DNA from: CAZXSK01 sp964642855
GTDB taxonomy: Bacteria; Planctomycetota; Phycisphaerae; SM23-33
DNA: 43,733 bases
NCBI GenBank assembly: GCA_964642855.1
Contig: CAZXSK010000035.1
Span: forward strand, 1 to 43,733
Direction of reading: 5' to 3'
The notes under the pieces were generated by a model. That model saw only the letters and a list, made by a program, of their open reading frames with translations, was not told the DNA's origin and did not search any database. Positions 8,828-16,906 of this stretch are shown here, in pieces. Made by a program: the position numbers and the translations under genes. The number at the start of each line of letters is the position of its first letter. Within the stretch, counting starts at the first letter, position 1.

Positions 8828-8855
8828 CCGAAATTCCGGTTCTCCGGGATTTCGG
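8828..8855. terminator. 12-bp hairpin between convergent genes
   Basis: CCGAAATTCCGG (8828-8839) and CCGGGATTTCGG (8844-8855) form a 12-base stem with a single mispaired or wobble position and a TTCT loop. It lies 27 bases after the TIGR03790 stop and ahead of the convergent URO-D-family gene. It is likely a bidirectional terminator or mRNA 3'-end stabiliser; no strong T-tract on either side. Confidence 0.5.
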
Positions 8856-8902
8856 CGCGCGCTGAAGAACCTTGGAACAGACCGGCGGGTTTGAGACAAT
8901 AG

Positions 8903-8974
8903 AGAAGCGGCGTCCCCGGGTTCATCGATGACCCAACGATTCTGGAACCGCTCCAGACCAGGGACGCCGCTTCT
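8903..8974. repeat. Branched inverted-repeat element (possible REP-like element or structured RNA)
   Basis: A perfect 13-base stem, GAAGCGGCGTCCC (8904-8916) with GGGACGCCGCTTC (8961-8973), extended by one more pair outward. It encloses two smaller hairpins: 8918-8934 (GGG...CCC enclosing the palindrome TCATCGATGA) and 8941-8957 (TCTGGA/TCCAGA, loop ACCGC). The whole folds as a three-way junction of about 72 bases. It lies between convergent genes, outside any coding frame I accept. Position and symmetry fit a REP/MITE-type element or the 3' end of a structured RNA. The number of copies elsewhere is unknown. Confidence 0.55.
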
Positions 8975-9052
8975 GTGCGCCGTACCTGCTCAGACGCCCT
9001 CCAGCCGGGAAGGTTCCCCGCGATTCGCGCAGATCGCCCCGACGAAGGTCCA

Positions 9053-10171
9053 TCAGCCTCCCGCAACTGCCCCGCACGCCTGCGAGACACTCCGAAGGTT
9101 TTCGATCGGCGTGCCGTAGAGGATCGCGTCGGCGGCACCCACCAGGTGAGGAAAGCCCGAAACCGCATCCAGCACGTCCCGCGCTGCCTGGCTGCATTGC
9201 TCGGGCCCGGCCGTGCGGAGCAGTTCCAGATCGATGTTACCCCGCGTGACGATCTGCGAATCGATCGCCCGTCGGGCTGCAGCAAGGTCCGTTACCGTCC
9301 CAGCCGGCGGGGGCGAAAGCGTTTCCACCACGTCCATGCCGATCGGGTCGTAGTAGCCCTTGTCGACCCACAGTTGCGACTGGCCGCAACAGTGGAAATG
9401 GCTTCGGCCTCCCTGCTGCCTGACATGTCGGACCATCCGGCTCGACTGGGGGATGATGACGTCTTCCCAGATCTCCGGTGAGAGCAGTTCGGTACCCGGT
9501 GCGCCGATCCAGATGAAATCCACGCCCACCTCGATCAGCAGCGACGCAATGCGGCAGAGGGCTCCCTCCGCCCGTTCCATCGAGCGGTCGTATCGCTCGC
9601 GCTCGGTCAGGAGCATCATCAGGGGCTTGTCGGCGAAACCGGGGAGCGAATACAGGAAGTAGGGCAGTTCCAGCTGGATTTGACTGATCCCTCCGCGGCG
9701 GGCGATCTGACGGGCCCAGGGGCCATAGCTTTCGCGGATCCGTCCGTCGCTGCGTCCCTGCAGGATCTGCTCGGAGATCCAGTCGGCTGCATCGAGTTGG
9801 CCGGCGTCGGCGATCCAGTCATCGATCACGGTGATGCCCTCCCTTGGGCGCTCGACCAGGACCCGCTGCAGCTGGCCTTTCCCCGTTCGGATGGTCTGGA
9901 CATACCGGCGGCCCGTTTCGTCCTGCTCGACGCATTCGGTATCGGTTTCCAAGGCGGGATTGGCGGTCAGATCCGGCGTGGATCCCTGCAGGCAGGCGGG
10001 GGCATATTCCCCTGCCTCGGCGGCAGCGAAGACGTCGTCGAGGGTGGCCTGGGAGACCCATGGCTTGCCGGCAAAGCTGGCTGCGTAGAGGGAGTCCACC
10101 AGGGGCACGAAAGGCCCGGGCGTGGTCTTGCGCTGGTCGATGTAGTCGAGAACGGCTTGTCTGGAATGCAT
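9053..10171 (-). CDS. Uroporphyrinogen decarboxylase (URO-D) family protein
   Basis: A 372-aa cytoplasmic protein of the URO-D/MtaA/CmuA TIM-barrel superfamily. The start ATG at 10171 (MHSRQAVLDYIDQRK) fits family N-termini; an earlier in-frame start would lie upstream of the predicted promoter. Motifs seen are VDFIWIGAPGTELLSP, HFHCCGQ (the HxC zinc pair of corrinoid-methyltransferase relatives), VVETLSPPPAGTVTDL and RGNIDLELLRTAGPEQ. The C-terminal segment reads ADAILYGTPIENL, without the Cys usually found just before the TP in zinc-binding members. This is therefore probably not true HemE but one of the many planctomycete paralogues, likely acting on a methylated or C1 substrate. It is transcribed divergently from the UbiA-type gene. 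Confidence 0.8.
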   Translation of the reverse strand: MHSRQAVLDYIDQRKTTPGPFVPLVDSLYAASFAGKPWVSQATLDDVFAAAEAGEYAPACLQGSTPDLTANPALETDTECVEQDETGRRYVQTIRTGKGQLQRVLVERPREGITVIDDWIADAGQLDAADWISEQILQGRSDGRIRESYGPWARQIARRGGISQIQLELPYFLYSLPGFADKPLMMLLTERERYDRSMERAEGALCRIASLLIEVGVDFIWIGAPGTELLSPEIWEDVIIPQSSRMVRHVRQQGGRSHFHCCGQSQLWVDKGYYDPIGMDVVETLSPPPAGTVTDLAAARRAIDSQIVTRGNIDLELLRTAGPEQCSQAARDVLDAVSGFPHLVGAADAILYGTPIENLRSVSQACGAVAGG

Positions 10172-10271
10172 GGGATTGGTTTCGTCCGGCCAGGTTCGGG
10201 CCCCGGCCGGCCTGGGGGATTGTCTGTTCGCTCGGGGTGGCGCTTCATTCGCGGGGCTGGTTTGGCCGATC

Positions 10272-10301
10272 ATTCTAGCGTATTGTGAGCTTGCGGGTGA
10301 A
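10272..10301 (-). promoter_or_regulatory. Candidate promoter of the URO-D-family gene
   Basis: On the minus strand: -35 TTCACC (10301-10296), an 18-base spacer, -10 TAGAAT (10277-10272). The start point would be near 10265, about 94 bases before the ATG. It shares the 9-mer GCTAGAATG with the candidate promoter at 26683-26712. Confidence 0.4.
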
Positions 10302-10322
10302 CGAATTCAGACAAGGAGTTCC

Positions 10323-11237
10323 ATGCCTCGCATCGGTGCGTTGATACGGCTGGCCCGGCCCACCCATTGGGTCAAGAACCTCATCGTGCTTCTGCCGGTG
10401 GTCTTTGCCCTGCGCGTGGGCGACCCGGTAGCCTGGCTTCGGGCGGGTATCGCCACGGTCGCCTTCTGCCTGATCTCCTCGACGGTCTACGTGATGAACG
10501 ATCTGAGAGATGCCCCCCAGGACCGCCTGCACCCCGTCAAGTCCAGGCGGCCGATCGCGTCGGGGGAAGTCTCTCCTGCCGCTGCGATGGCCTGGATGCT
10601 GCTGCTGGGCTCGGCGGCGTTCGCCGTTGCGATCTTCGACGGCCTGCTGACGGTTGGCTTCGTCGCGGGCTACTTCCTGCTGCAGGTGTTCTACACGCTG
10701 CTGTTGAAGCATCGCCCGATCGTGGACGTCATGGTCATCGCCACCGGGTTCGTGCTCCGGGCGGTGGCAGGGGCGGTGGCGATCCGGGCGGAGGTAAGCC
10801 CCTGGCTGGTGGTCTGCGCGTTCACGATCTGCCTGTTCATGGGCTTCTGCAAGAGACGCAACGAAGCGGCCACGCTCACCGACGAGCAGCGCGGCGCGAA
10901 GCACCGTTCCACCCTTGCGGCCTACACACCGGAATTGCTGACCCACCTGATCACGCTCTCCGCCGGGCTGGCGATCGTCTCCTATCTGCTCTACACGGTC
11001 AGCCCGCGGACAGTCAGCCACTTTGGCACCACGTACCTGATGTACACCGTTCCGCCGGTCATCTATGGCATCGCGCGGTTCGCGATGCTCTCGATGACCG
11101 CCCGATACGCCGGGCCGGTCGAACTGGCAATGCGGGATCGGCCGATCCAGGTGGCGGTTGCACTGTGGGCGATCTCTGCCGGGCTGCTTGCCTACTTCGG
11201 CCCGGGGATCCAGGACTGGATCGGCCAGAACTACTGA
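10323..11237 (+). CDS. UbiA-family decaprenyl-phosphate phosphoribosyltransferase-like protein
   Basis: A 304-aa integral membrane prenyltransferase-superfamily protein with about nine hydrophobic helices. The ATG at 10323 is preceded by ACAAGGAGTTCC, an ideal ribosome site. N-terminal RPTHWVKNLIVLLPVVFA followed by NDLRDAPQDRLHPVKSRRPI contains the NDxxDxxxD metal/diphosphate motif and the HPVK-RPIASG signature typical of DPPR synthase-like members, which transfer 5-phosphoribosyl diphosphate to a polyprenyl phosphate. A second polar motif, RPIVDVMVIATGFVLRA, lies near residue 135. In actinobacteria this step leads to decaprenylphosphoryl-arabinose; in other phyla the homologues sit with exopolysaccharide or lipid-carrier genes. 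No partner reductase (DprE1/2) is nearby, so the product is uncertain. Confidence 0.8.
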   Translation: MPRIGALIRLARPTHWVKNLIVLLPVVFALRVGDPVAWLRAGIATVAFCLISSTVYVMNDLRDAPQDRLHPVKSRRPIASGEVSPAAAMAWMLLLGSAAFAVAIFDGLLTVGFVAGYFLLQVFYTLLLKHRPIVDVMVIATGFVLRAVAGAVAIRAEVSPWLVVCAFTICLFMGFCKRRNEAATLTDEQRGAKHRSTLAAYTPELLTHLITLSAGLAIVSYLLYTVSPRTVSHFGTTYLMYTVPPVIYGIARFAMLSMTARYAGPVELAMRDRPIQVAVALWAISAGLLAYFGPGIQDWIGQNY

Positions 11238-11261
11238 CGCGCTGACCTCCTTGGCCAGCGC

Positions 11262-13508
11262 TCAGTGGCGGATCTCGTGGAGAATGCGGCGATCCAGTTG
11301 CCGGTTGCCCGTATAGACCTCTTCCAGCGACCGAACCTTCAGCAGGCGCGTCCACTCTTCCTTGGCGATCTGGATGCACCCGATGCAGGAGAATCGCTTC
11401 AGCCGAAGGGCCTCGACGCCCTTGAGGCTGGTCAAGCCCCGGCAGCCCTGGATGTGCAGCTCGCGGAGCTTGAGGCCTCTCAAGGCCGTCAGGTCGCCCT
11501 TGAGCCCGCCAAGCCGGATCAGCCAGAGCTTCTCCAGCGGCATGCCCTCCAGGAACCGCAGGTCCTTGATGCTCGCGCAGCCAGCCAGCGCGAGGCTGAC
11601 CAGCTCCTTGCCCTTCAGCAACTCGGGCTTGATCGCAGCCTTGGAGCAGTCCTGCACGTTCAGATGCTTGAGGGGCAGCTTGCCGATGGCGTCGGCGTCG
11701 GACAGGTCCGGGCAGCGCACCAGCCGGAGATTCACCACGGGCATCTTCTCCAGAACCGCGATGTCCGTTACGCCTTTGACGTCCGTGAGGTGCACGACTC
11801 GCAGCTTCAGGCCTTTCAGCCGGGCGAGGCTGTCTGCCTCCTTGCGGTCAGCCAGCCACAGGCCCTGCAGGCTTTGCTGGCTTGCGATTCCTTCCAGCGA
11901 AAACTTCGGGCAGGCCGTGACCCACAGGTGGGTCAGCGAGTTGGGATCGATCGCCGTCAACGAGCCCTTCGCCACACCGCATCGCTCGATCGAGAGTCTC
12001 TCCGGGGCCAGCCAGGACAGGCCATCCAGGCCGGTCAGCCTGCGCAGATCGCCCAGCCGAAGGACCTTCACGGGCGAGAGCCTCAGCGGCCAGACCCCGC
12101 CGCGCAGCTCGTTGCAGTTGGCGATGGTGATATTCTCCAACGGGAGTCGCTCAACGCCCGAGAGCGATTCGATACTGTGGCAACCACTGATGACCAGCCT
12201 TCGCAGGCCGGCCTGCGACAGCGCGGCCAGATCGCCACGGACATTCGGGTTGTTGACCAGTTCCAGCCACTGCATCTCCAGGCCGAACAGCGGATCGAGC
12301 GTGGTGAGCCCGATATTGTCCTCCAGTCGCATGCCGACAAGCCGGCCGTCTTCGTCGTACTTGACATCGGCGTGGACATCTACGACGCGGTTGACGGCCT
12401 TCATGCGGTTCAGCGTGAGCTTGACCTTCTCCCTGTCGCTACCGTGAGACCTCACCCGCGCAAACGCTCGCGTCACGATCGGAATTTCGCGAACGTCGAG
12501 AAGCTCGCCCAGCCTGTCCGCCCTGGCCAGGCGCTCGTCGACAGCCAGCAGCGCCGACTGGATCTCGTTCTTCGCAGCGGGACCGAGGTCCTGTTCGAAC
12601 AGGGCGGCGTATCGTCGTCTCGCCCGTTTCAGCAGATTCAACTCGCCCAGCAGGGAGGCGTCTTCGGTGCAGGTGACCAGCCAGTCGGCCAGCTCTTTCT
12701 GCGAGGCGGGGGGCAGGCTGTTGGGCTCGTCGTCCAGCAGCGGAAGATAGGTCCGGAAAGTATCGAGCGACGCGGGGGTCAGCATCGAGCGTGCGGCATT
12801 GGGGTCGTTGCCGTGGGCCAGGGCGATCCTCGTCAACTGGTTTCGCGCCGCGTGGTCATTCGGGTCGTTCTGCAGGGCGCGACGGAGCTTGGCGCGCAGC
12901 TTCTCGGTGCGGACGGCCTCGGCGTGGACAAGCTGCCAGCCTTTGAGTCGGCCGGCGAGGGGAGAGCGGATCTTGACGGCCAGCTTCAGCGCCTGCGACG
13001 AAGCCACCGACGCAGCCTGGAAGTCTCCTGTATCCGCCTCGGCACGGGCCTGCATTCCGCGGTATTCGATCGCCACCTCCGCAGCGATCAGACGCTGCAT
13101 CGTCGTGCCCGCCCTGCTCTTGTCCATCCACAAGGTCGAAAGGTTCGCCCAGGCCGTCGCCCTCCGGTGCGGACACGCCTCCGCCATGCGCTGCATCGCG
13201 GCGCGGGCGATCTCCCTGCCTTCCGGAGTCCGACAGGAAAGATCGTAGGCGGTCTGGCAGAGCAGCGCGATCAGCTCGGCCTGTCCGGCTGGGCACTTGC
13301 CAGCCTTGGCGAGCATCTCACGCGCCAAGGCCAGGTCGTCGTCGGGGGTGAACGTGCCCCGCACGTTTCGAAGCTCATCCCCGTGCTGCTGCTGAAAACG
13401 CTGGCCGGCGTCGTCATCGGCAGCCCGCAGCGGACGGGCGGACAGAGCGATCGCGCAGAAAATCCCGACCCCGGCAGCCAGCATCTTTGACCTACCTGTC
13501 GCGCGCAT
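11262..13508 (-). CDS. Exported leucine-rich-repeat protein
   Basis: A 748-aa protein. The ATG at 13508 was chosen because GGGAGATG lies upstream and a signal peptide follows (SKMLAAGVGIFCAIALS, cleavage near PLRAADD). Residues about 30-330 are alpha-helical and resemble degenerate tetratricopeptide repeats. Residues about 340-740 are irregular leucine-rich repeats of 20-24 residues with a consensus like L..L.L..L.L..C..L, for example LPLENITIANCNELRG and LKLRELHIQGCRGLTSL. The recurrent Cys/Gly after the strand resembles cysteine-containing repeats. Probably a periplasmic binding or scaffolding protein. It ends 24 bases from the convergent UbiA-type gene. No enzymatic motif seen. Confidence 0.75.
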   Translation of the reverse strand: MRATGRSKMLAAGVGIFCAIALSARPLRAADDDAGQRFQQQHGDELRNVRGTFTPDDDLALAREMLAKAGKCPAGQAELIALLCQTAYDLSCRTPEGREIARAAMQRMAEACPHRRATAWANLSTLWMDKSRAGTTMQRLIAAEVAIEYRGMQARAEADTGDFQAASVASSQALKLAVKIRSPLAGRLKGWQLVHAEAVRTEKLRAKLRRALQNDPNDHAARNQLTRIALAHGNDPNAARSMLTPASLDTFRTYLPLLDDEPNSLPPASQKELADWLVTCTEDASLLGELNLLKRARRRYAALFEQDLGPAAKNEIQSALLAVDERLARADRLGELLDVREIPIVTRAFARVRSHGSDREKVKLTLNRMKAVNRVVDVHADVKYDEDGRLVGMRLEDNIGLTTLDPLFGLEMQWLELVNNPNVRGDLAALSQAGLRRLVISGCHSIESLSGVERLPLENITIANCNELRGGVWPLRLSPVKVLRLGDLRRLTGLDGLSWLAPERLSIERCGVAKGSLTAIDPNSLTHLWVTACPKFSLEGIASQQSLQGLWLADRKEADSLARLKGLKLRVVHLTDVKGVTDIAVLEKMPVVNLRLVRCPDLSDADAIGKLPLKHLNVQDCSKAAIKPELLKGKELVSLALAGCASIKDLRFLEGMPLEKLWLIRLGGLKGDLTALRGLKLRELHIQGCRGLTSLKGVEALRLKRFSCIGCIQIAKEEWTRLLKVRSLEEVYTGNRQLDRRILHEIRH

Positions 13509-13611
13509 GGCTGCACATCTCCCGCTGTGACGTGTCTGCCCTCTCTCCAACCCGCGAGACGGGGCGAAGTTGCGGCCTATCGCGGGTGAAGCCCAGCCAC
13601 GCGACCGGCTG

Positions 13612-15180
13612 CTACTTCTCGCCCTCGCCGCCGGTCATGCCCGCCTTGTCGCTGGCAGCCGCACGGTTGCGGAACGTCTGCTTGTCCTTCTTCATCTCGC
13701 GGATCGTCTTGGTCTTCAGCCGGGCTGCGCCCTTCCACTTGCGCGTGCCCCGATAGGTCTTCTTTCGACGGGCTGCCGCCAGACGCTTCCGAGCGGCCGG
13801 GACCTCCTCGGCATACTGCGGCAGCCAGCGCTGCTGGGCCACGAGCATCTCGTCGGCCATCTGGTCGATCTCGACCGGATCGAGCACCGCCCCGGTCAGG
13901 GGGTCCATCATCAGCGCCTGCTTGAGCAACTCGACGTCGCCAGCCACCGCGGCTTCGACCGCCAGCCGCTGGACCTGGATCGACGAGTTGCAGACCGCCG
14001 CACAACCCAGCGGCAGGTCGCCGACCTGCGGAATGCCCACGCCGTTGGTGTCCACGTAGCCGGGCACTTCCACGATCGCGTCGTCGGGCAGGTTCGTGAT
14101 GCAGCCGTTGTTGGGCACATTGAAATGGCCGCGATACACGCGCCCGGTCTCCAGGCCCTCGATGATGTAGCTGCCGTGCTCAACGCCCCGGCTTTCCGGG
14201 CCGATCGGCTGGTCGTCAGCCTTCAGCCAGTTCGGAAAGTCGGTCTTGAACCAGTTCTGCCCCTCCGTGCACACGCGCAGGTACCCGCCGGTCTCCCCAT
14301 GGATCCAGTCCGACAGGTCAATCCATTGCTCGATCTCCTCGGGCCGCTTGCGGTACCAGGGCACGTACTCGCTGAGGTGCCCGTTGCTTTCGGTGCTGTA
14401 GAAGCCGAACCGCTCGAGCATGTCGATGCGGACCTTCTCGGTCTGGCTGTACACCGGGTGCCTGCGGAACCCCTCCAGCAGCCGGCCGGTCCAGTCCTGC
14501 CCGTCGTAGATCACCTGGATGTACCATGTCTGATGGTTGATCCCCGCGCAGATGATCTCCACCTCGCCGGTGGTCACCTTGCGATAGCCCTTCGAGCCGG
14601 GCTTCTTCCTGCCGTTGATCAGCAGCTCGATGACCTCGGCAAGCTGGCGGTGGCCGGCCATCACGCCGTGACACAGCCCGATCGTCGGCACGTCGCCGTA
14701 CAGGTTCGCCGCCCAGGTGTTCATCGCGTTGGGATTCGCGTAGTTCAGCAGCAGGCAGTCCTCCGACGCCACCTCACGGATATCCCTGCAGAAATCCAGG
14801 ATGCACGGAATGTTCCGCTGGCCGTAGAAGATGCCCCCCGCGCAGAGCGTGTCGCCCACGCACTGGTCCAGGCCGTACTTCAGCGGAATCTCGATGTCCA
14901 GCTTGAACGCGTCCAACCCGCCGATGCGCGTGCAGTTGATCACGTAATCGGCTTCGTCGAGTGCTTCGCGCCGGTCTAGGGTCGAAACGATGGTCGCGGG
15001 AAGGTCGTTCTCGTCAATGTCCTTCTGGCAGAGCTGGGCGACCATCCCCAGATTCCGCTCGCTGATATCGTGCAGTGCAAACTGCGTGTCCTGGAGTTCC
15101 GCAACCGCGAGAATGTCGCGAAACAGCCCGCGCGTAAAGCCCACGCTGCCCGCACCGATAAACGCCACCTTGATGGCCAT
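13612..15180 (-). CDS. Glycoside hydrolase family 4 (alpha-galactosidase/alpha-galacturonidase-like)
   Basis: A 522-aa cytoplasmic, NAD- and divalent-metal-dependent glycosidase. The ATG at 15180 has AAGGAGAGGATCTC upstream. The N-terminus has the Rossmann motif VAFIGAGSVGFTRGLF. Other GH4 landmarks are YVINCTRIGG, NYANPNAMNTW, IGLCHGVMAG (metal-ligand Cys with adjacent His), AGINHQTWYI (second metal-ligand His) and SNGHLSEYVPWYRK. GH4 enzymes cleave by an oxidation-elimination mechanism, oxidising C3 of the sugar. Residues 1-460 fit the family length. The last ~60 residues are a Lys/Arg-rich tail (RRKKTYRGTRKWKGAARLK...) not typical of GH4, of unknown role. Substrate among alpha-galactosides, glucosides or galacturonides cannot be fixed. 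Confidence 0.85.
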   Translation of the reverse strand: MAIKVAFIGAGSVGFTRGLFRDILAVAELQDTQFALHDISERNLGMVAQLCQKDIDENDLPATIVSTLDRREALDEADYVINCTRIGGLDAFKLDIEIPLKYGLDQCVGDTLCAGGIFYGQRNIPCILDFCRDIREVASEDCLLLNYANPNAMNTWAANLYGDVPTIGLCHGVMAGHRQLAEVIELLINGRKKPGSKGYRKVTTGEVEIICAGINHQTWYIQVIYDGQDWTGRLLEGFRRHPVYSQTEKVRIDMLERFGFYSTESNGHLSEYVPWYRKRPEEIEQWIDLSDWIHGETGGYLRVCTEGQNWFKTDFPNWLKADDQPIGPESRGVEHGSYIIEGLETGRVYRGHFNVPNNGCITNLPDDAIVEVPGYVDTNGVGIPQVGDLPLGCAAVCNSSIQVQRLAVEAAVAGDVELLKQALMMDPLTGAVLDPVEIDQMADEMLVAQQRWLPQYAEEVPAARKRLAAARRKKTYRGTRKWKGAARLKTKTIREMKKDKQTFRNRAAASDKAGMTGGEGEK

Positions 15181-15371
15181 GAGATCCTCTCCTTCGTGAC
15201 TGGCCCCGGACGAACTGCCCACGCCGGCCAGCCTGCAGTGCCGCCGCCGATTCAGCCAGCTTCCCCTGACGTCGCCTCTACGTCAAGGGCCTACAATAGA
15301 CCGGCAGGCTTCCGCGAAAGGGGCATCCGCTGACATCGAGAAACGAGACACGTGAAGGAATCCGCAGGCTC

Positions 15372-16892
15372 GTGGTGATCCTGGGCGACCAGCTCTCGAC
15401 CGACAGCGCAGCCCTGACGGGGATCGACCCCGCGCGGGACGTGGTCTGGATGGCCGAGGCAGACGACCAGGCCAACTACGTCTGGTCGTCCAAGCCGCGG
15501 ATCGCCGTGTTCCTCTCCGCGATGCGTCACTTCCATGAGCAACTCGAACGCGACGGCCTGCGGACCTGCTATCGCAGGCTGGACGACACGCCCGAACCTG
15601 CGTCGCTGACCAGGCTGCTGGAACAGGACATCCGTGCGCTCACGCCTCGCGAAGTGGTAATGGTCCGTCCGGGAGAACACCACCTCGCAGAATCCCTGAC
15701 GCGCGCAGCCGGTAATGCCGGGGCCGAGGTCTCAGTACTGCCCGACCGCCACTTCCTGTGCAGTCTCGACGACTTCCGCAGCCACGCCGAAGGCAGGAAG
15801 CAACTGCGGATGGAGTACTTCTATCGGCAGATGCGCAGAGAGCATGACGTTCTCCTGAACGACGGCGAGCCAGTTGGAGGCCGCTGGAACTTCGACAGGG
15901 ACAATCGCGAGCGGCCCGAATCCGAGGCCATGGAGAACGCACCCCCGCCGGTAGCCTTCGAGCCCGACGAGATCACCCGCGAGGTGCTGGAACTCGTAGC
16001 CGACCGTTTTGCCGATCATCCCGGGCGCCTGGACCACTTCGACTGGCCTGTTACCCCTTCGCAGGCGGACCAGGCGCTGAGAGACTTCGTCACCCATCGC
16101 CTCGGGCGGTTTGGGCCGTACCAGGACACCATGTGGACCGGTGCGCCCTTCCTGTATCACTCCCGGCTGTCGTCGGCGATGAACCTCAAGCTGCTGGACC
16201 CGCGCGACGCCCTGAAGGCGGCCGAGGATGCATACCACACAGGAGACGCGCCGCTGCAGTCGGTCGAGGGGTTCATCCGGCAAGTCCTCGGCTGGCGGGA
16301 GTACGTGCAAGGGGTGTACTGGCTGCACATGCCGGAGTACATCGACAGCAACTTCCTGGACGCCCGGCGCGAACTCCCCGCGTTTTACTGGACGGGCGAG
16401 GTCCCCTCCGTCTGCCTCGCCGAAGCGATCGGTCAGACGCTGGAGTTCGGCTACGCCCACCACATCCAGCGGCTGATGATCACGGGCTTGTTCGCTCTGC
16501 TGGCCGGGGTGCATCCGCGACGCGTCCACGAATGGTATCTCGCGGTGTACGTCGACGCCGTCGAGTGGGTCGAGCTGCCCAACACGCTGGGAATGTCGCA
16601 GTTCGGCGATGGAGGGATCATGGCCTCCAAGCCGTATGCCGCCAGCGGAAAGTACATCGACAGGATGAGCAACTACTGCGGCCGCTGCCCGTACGACCCG
16701 GCCGTTCGGACCGGTGAACAGGCCTGCCCCTTCACCACCCTTTACTGGGACTTCCTGATGCGTAACCGGCGAACACTCCGGACGGTCGGCAGGATGGGCA
16801 TGCAGCTACGGAACCTCGACCGGCTCGACAAGAGCGAGCGCAACAGCATCCGCAACCAGGCGGACAAGGTGCTCAATCGCCTCGAAGGTTAA
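15372..16892 (+). CDS. Iron-sulfur (6-4) photolyase / FeS-BCP cryptochrome
   Basis: A 506-aa FAD protein of the bacterial FeS-BCP class, represented by PhrB of Agrobacterium, which repairs (6-4) photoproducts with light. Evidence: N-terminal VVILGDQLS (antenna-domain Rossmann start), GWREYVQGVYW, and the C-terminal catalytic region GYAHHIQRLMI, which holds the active-site His pair. The four [4Fe-4S] ligands are visible at Cys348 (PSVCLAEA), Cys436 and Cys439 (NYCGRCPYD) and Cys452 (GEQACPF); this spacing equals that of PhrB offset by two residues. The GTG start at 15372 has GAAGGAA upstream. The frame continues open upstream to a CTG at 15330, so the N-terminus could be up to 14 residues longer. 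It lies alone between divergent and convergent neighbours. Confidence 0.9.
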   Translation: MVILGDQLSTDSAALTGIDPARDVVWMAEADDQANYVWSSKPRIAVFLSAMRHFHEQLERDGLRTCYRRLDDTPEPASLTRLLEQDIRALTPREVVMVRPGEHHLAESLTRAAGNAGAEVSVLPDRHFLCSLDDFRSHAEGRKQLRMEYFYRQMRREHDVLLNDGEPVGGRWNFDRDNRERPESEAMENAPPPVAFEPDEITREVLELVADRFADHPGRLDHFDWPVTPSQADQALRDFVTHRLGRFGPYQDTMWTGAPFLYHSRLSSAMNLKLLDPRDALKAAEDAYHTGDAPLQSVEGFIRQVLGWREYVQGVYWLHMPEYIDSNFLDARRELPAFYWTGEVPSVCLAEAIGQTLEFGYAHHIQRLMITGLFALLAGVHPRRVHEWYLAVYVDAVEWVELPNTLGMSQFGDGGIMASKPYAASGKYIDRMSNYCGRCPYDPAVRTGEQACPFTTLYWDFLMRNRRTLRTVGRMGMQLRNLDRLDKSERNSIRNQADKVLNRLEG

Positions 16893-16906
16893 GGCCGGAA
16901 GCGGCG

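Noticed and set aside
8918..8934. tRNA T-arm-like hairpin
   Set aside because: The surrounding element has no acceptor-length stem with anticodon arm and lacks the conserved T-loop bases, so it is not a tRNA.
11265..13490. Long plus-strand open frame antisense to the LRR gene
   Set aside because: Gln/Arg-rich, repeat-mirroring translation with no signal peptide or ribosome site; a shadow of the LRR gene.
15330..15371. CTG start extending the photolyase by 14 residues
   Set aside because: CTG starts are rare and family N-termini begin just before the ILGDQ motif; kept only as a note.
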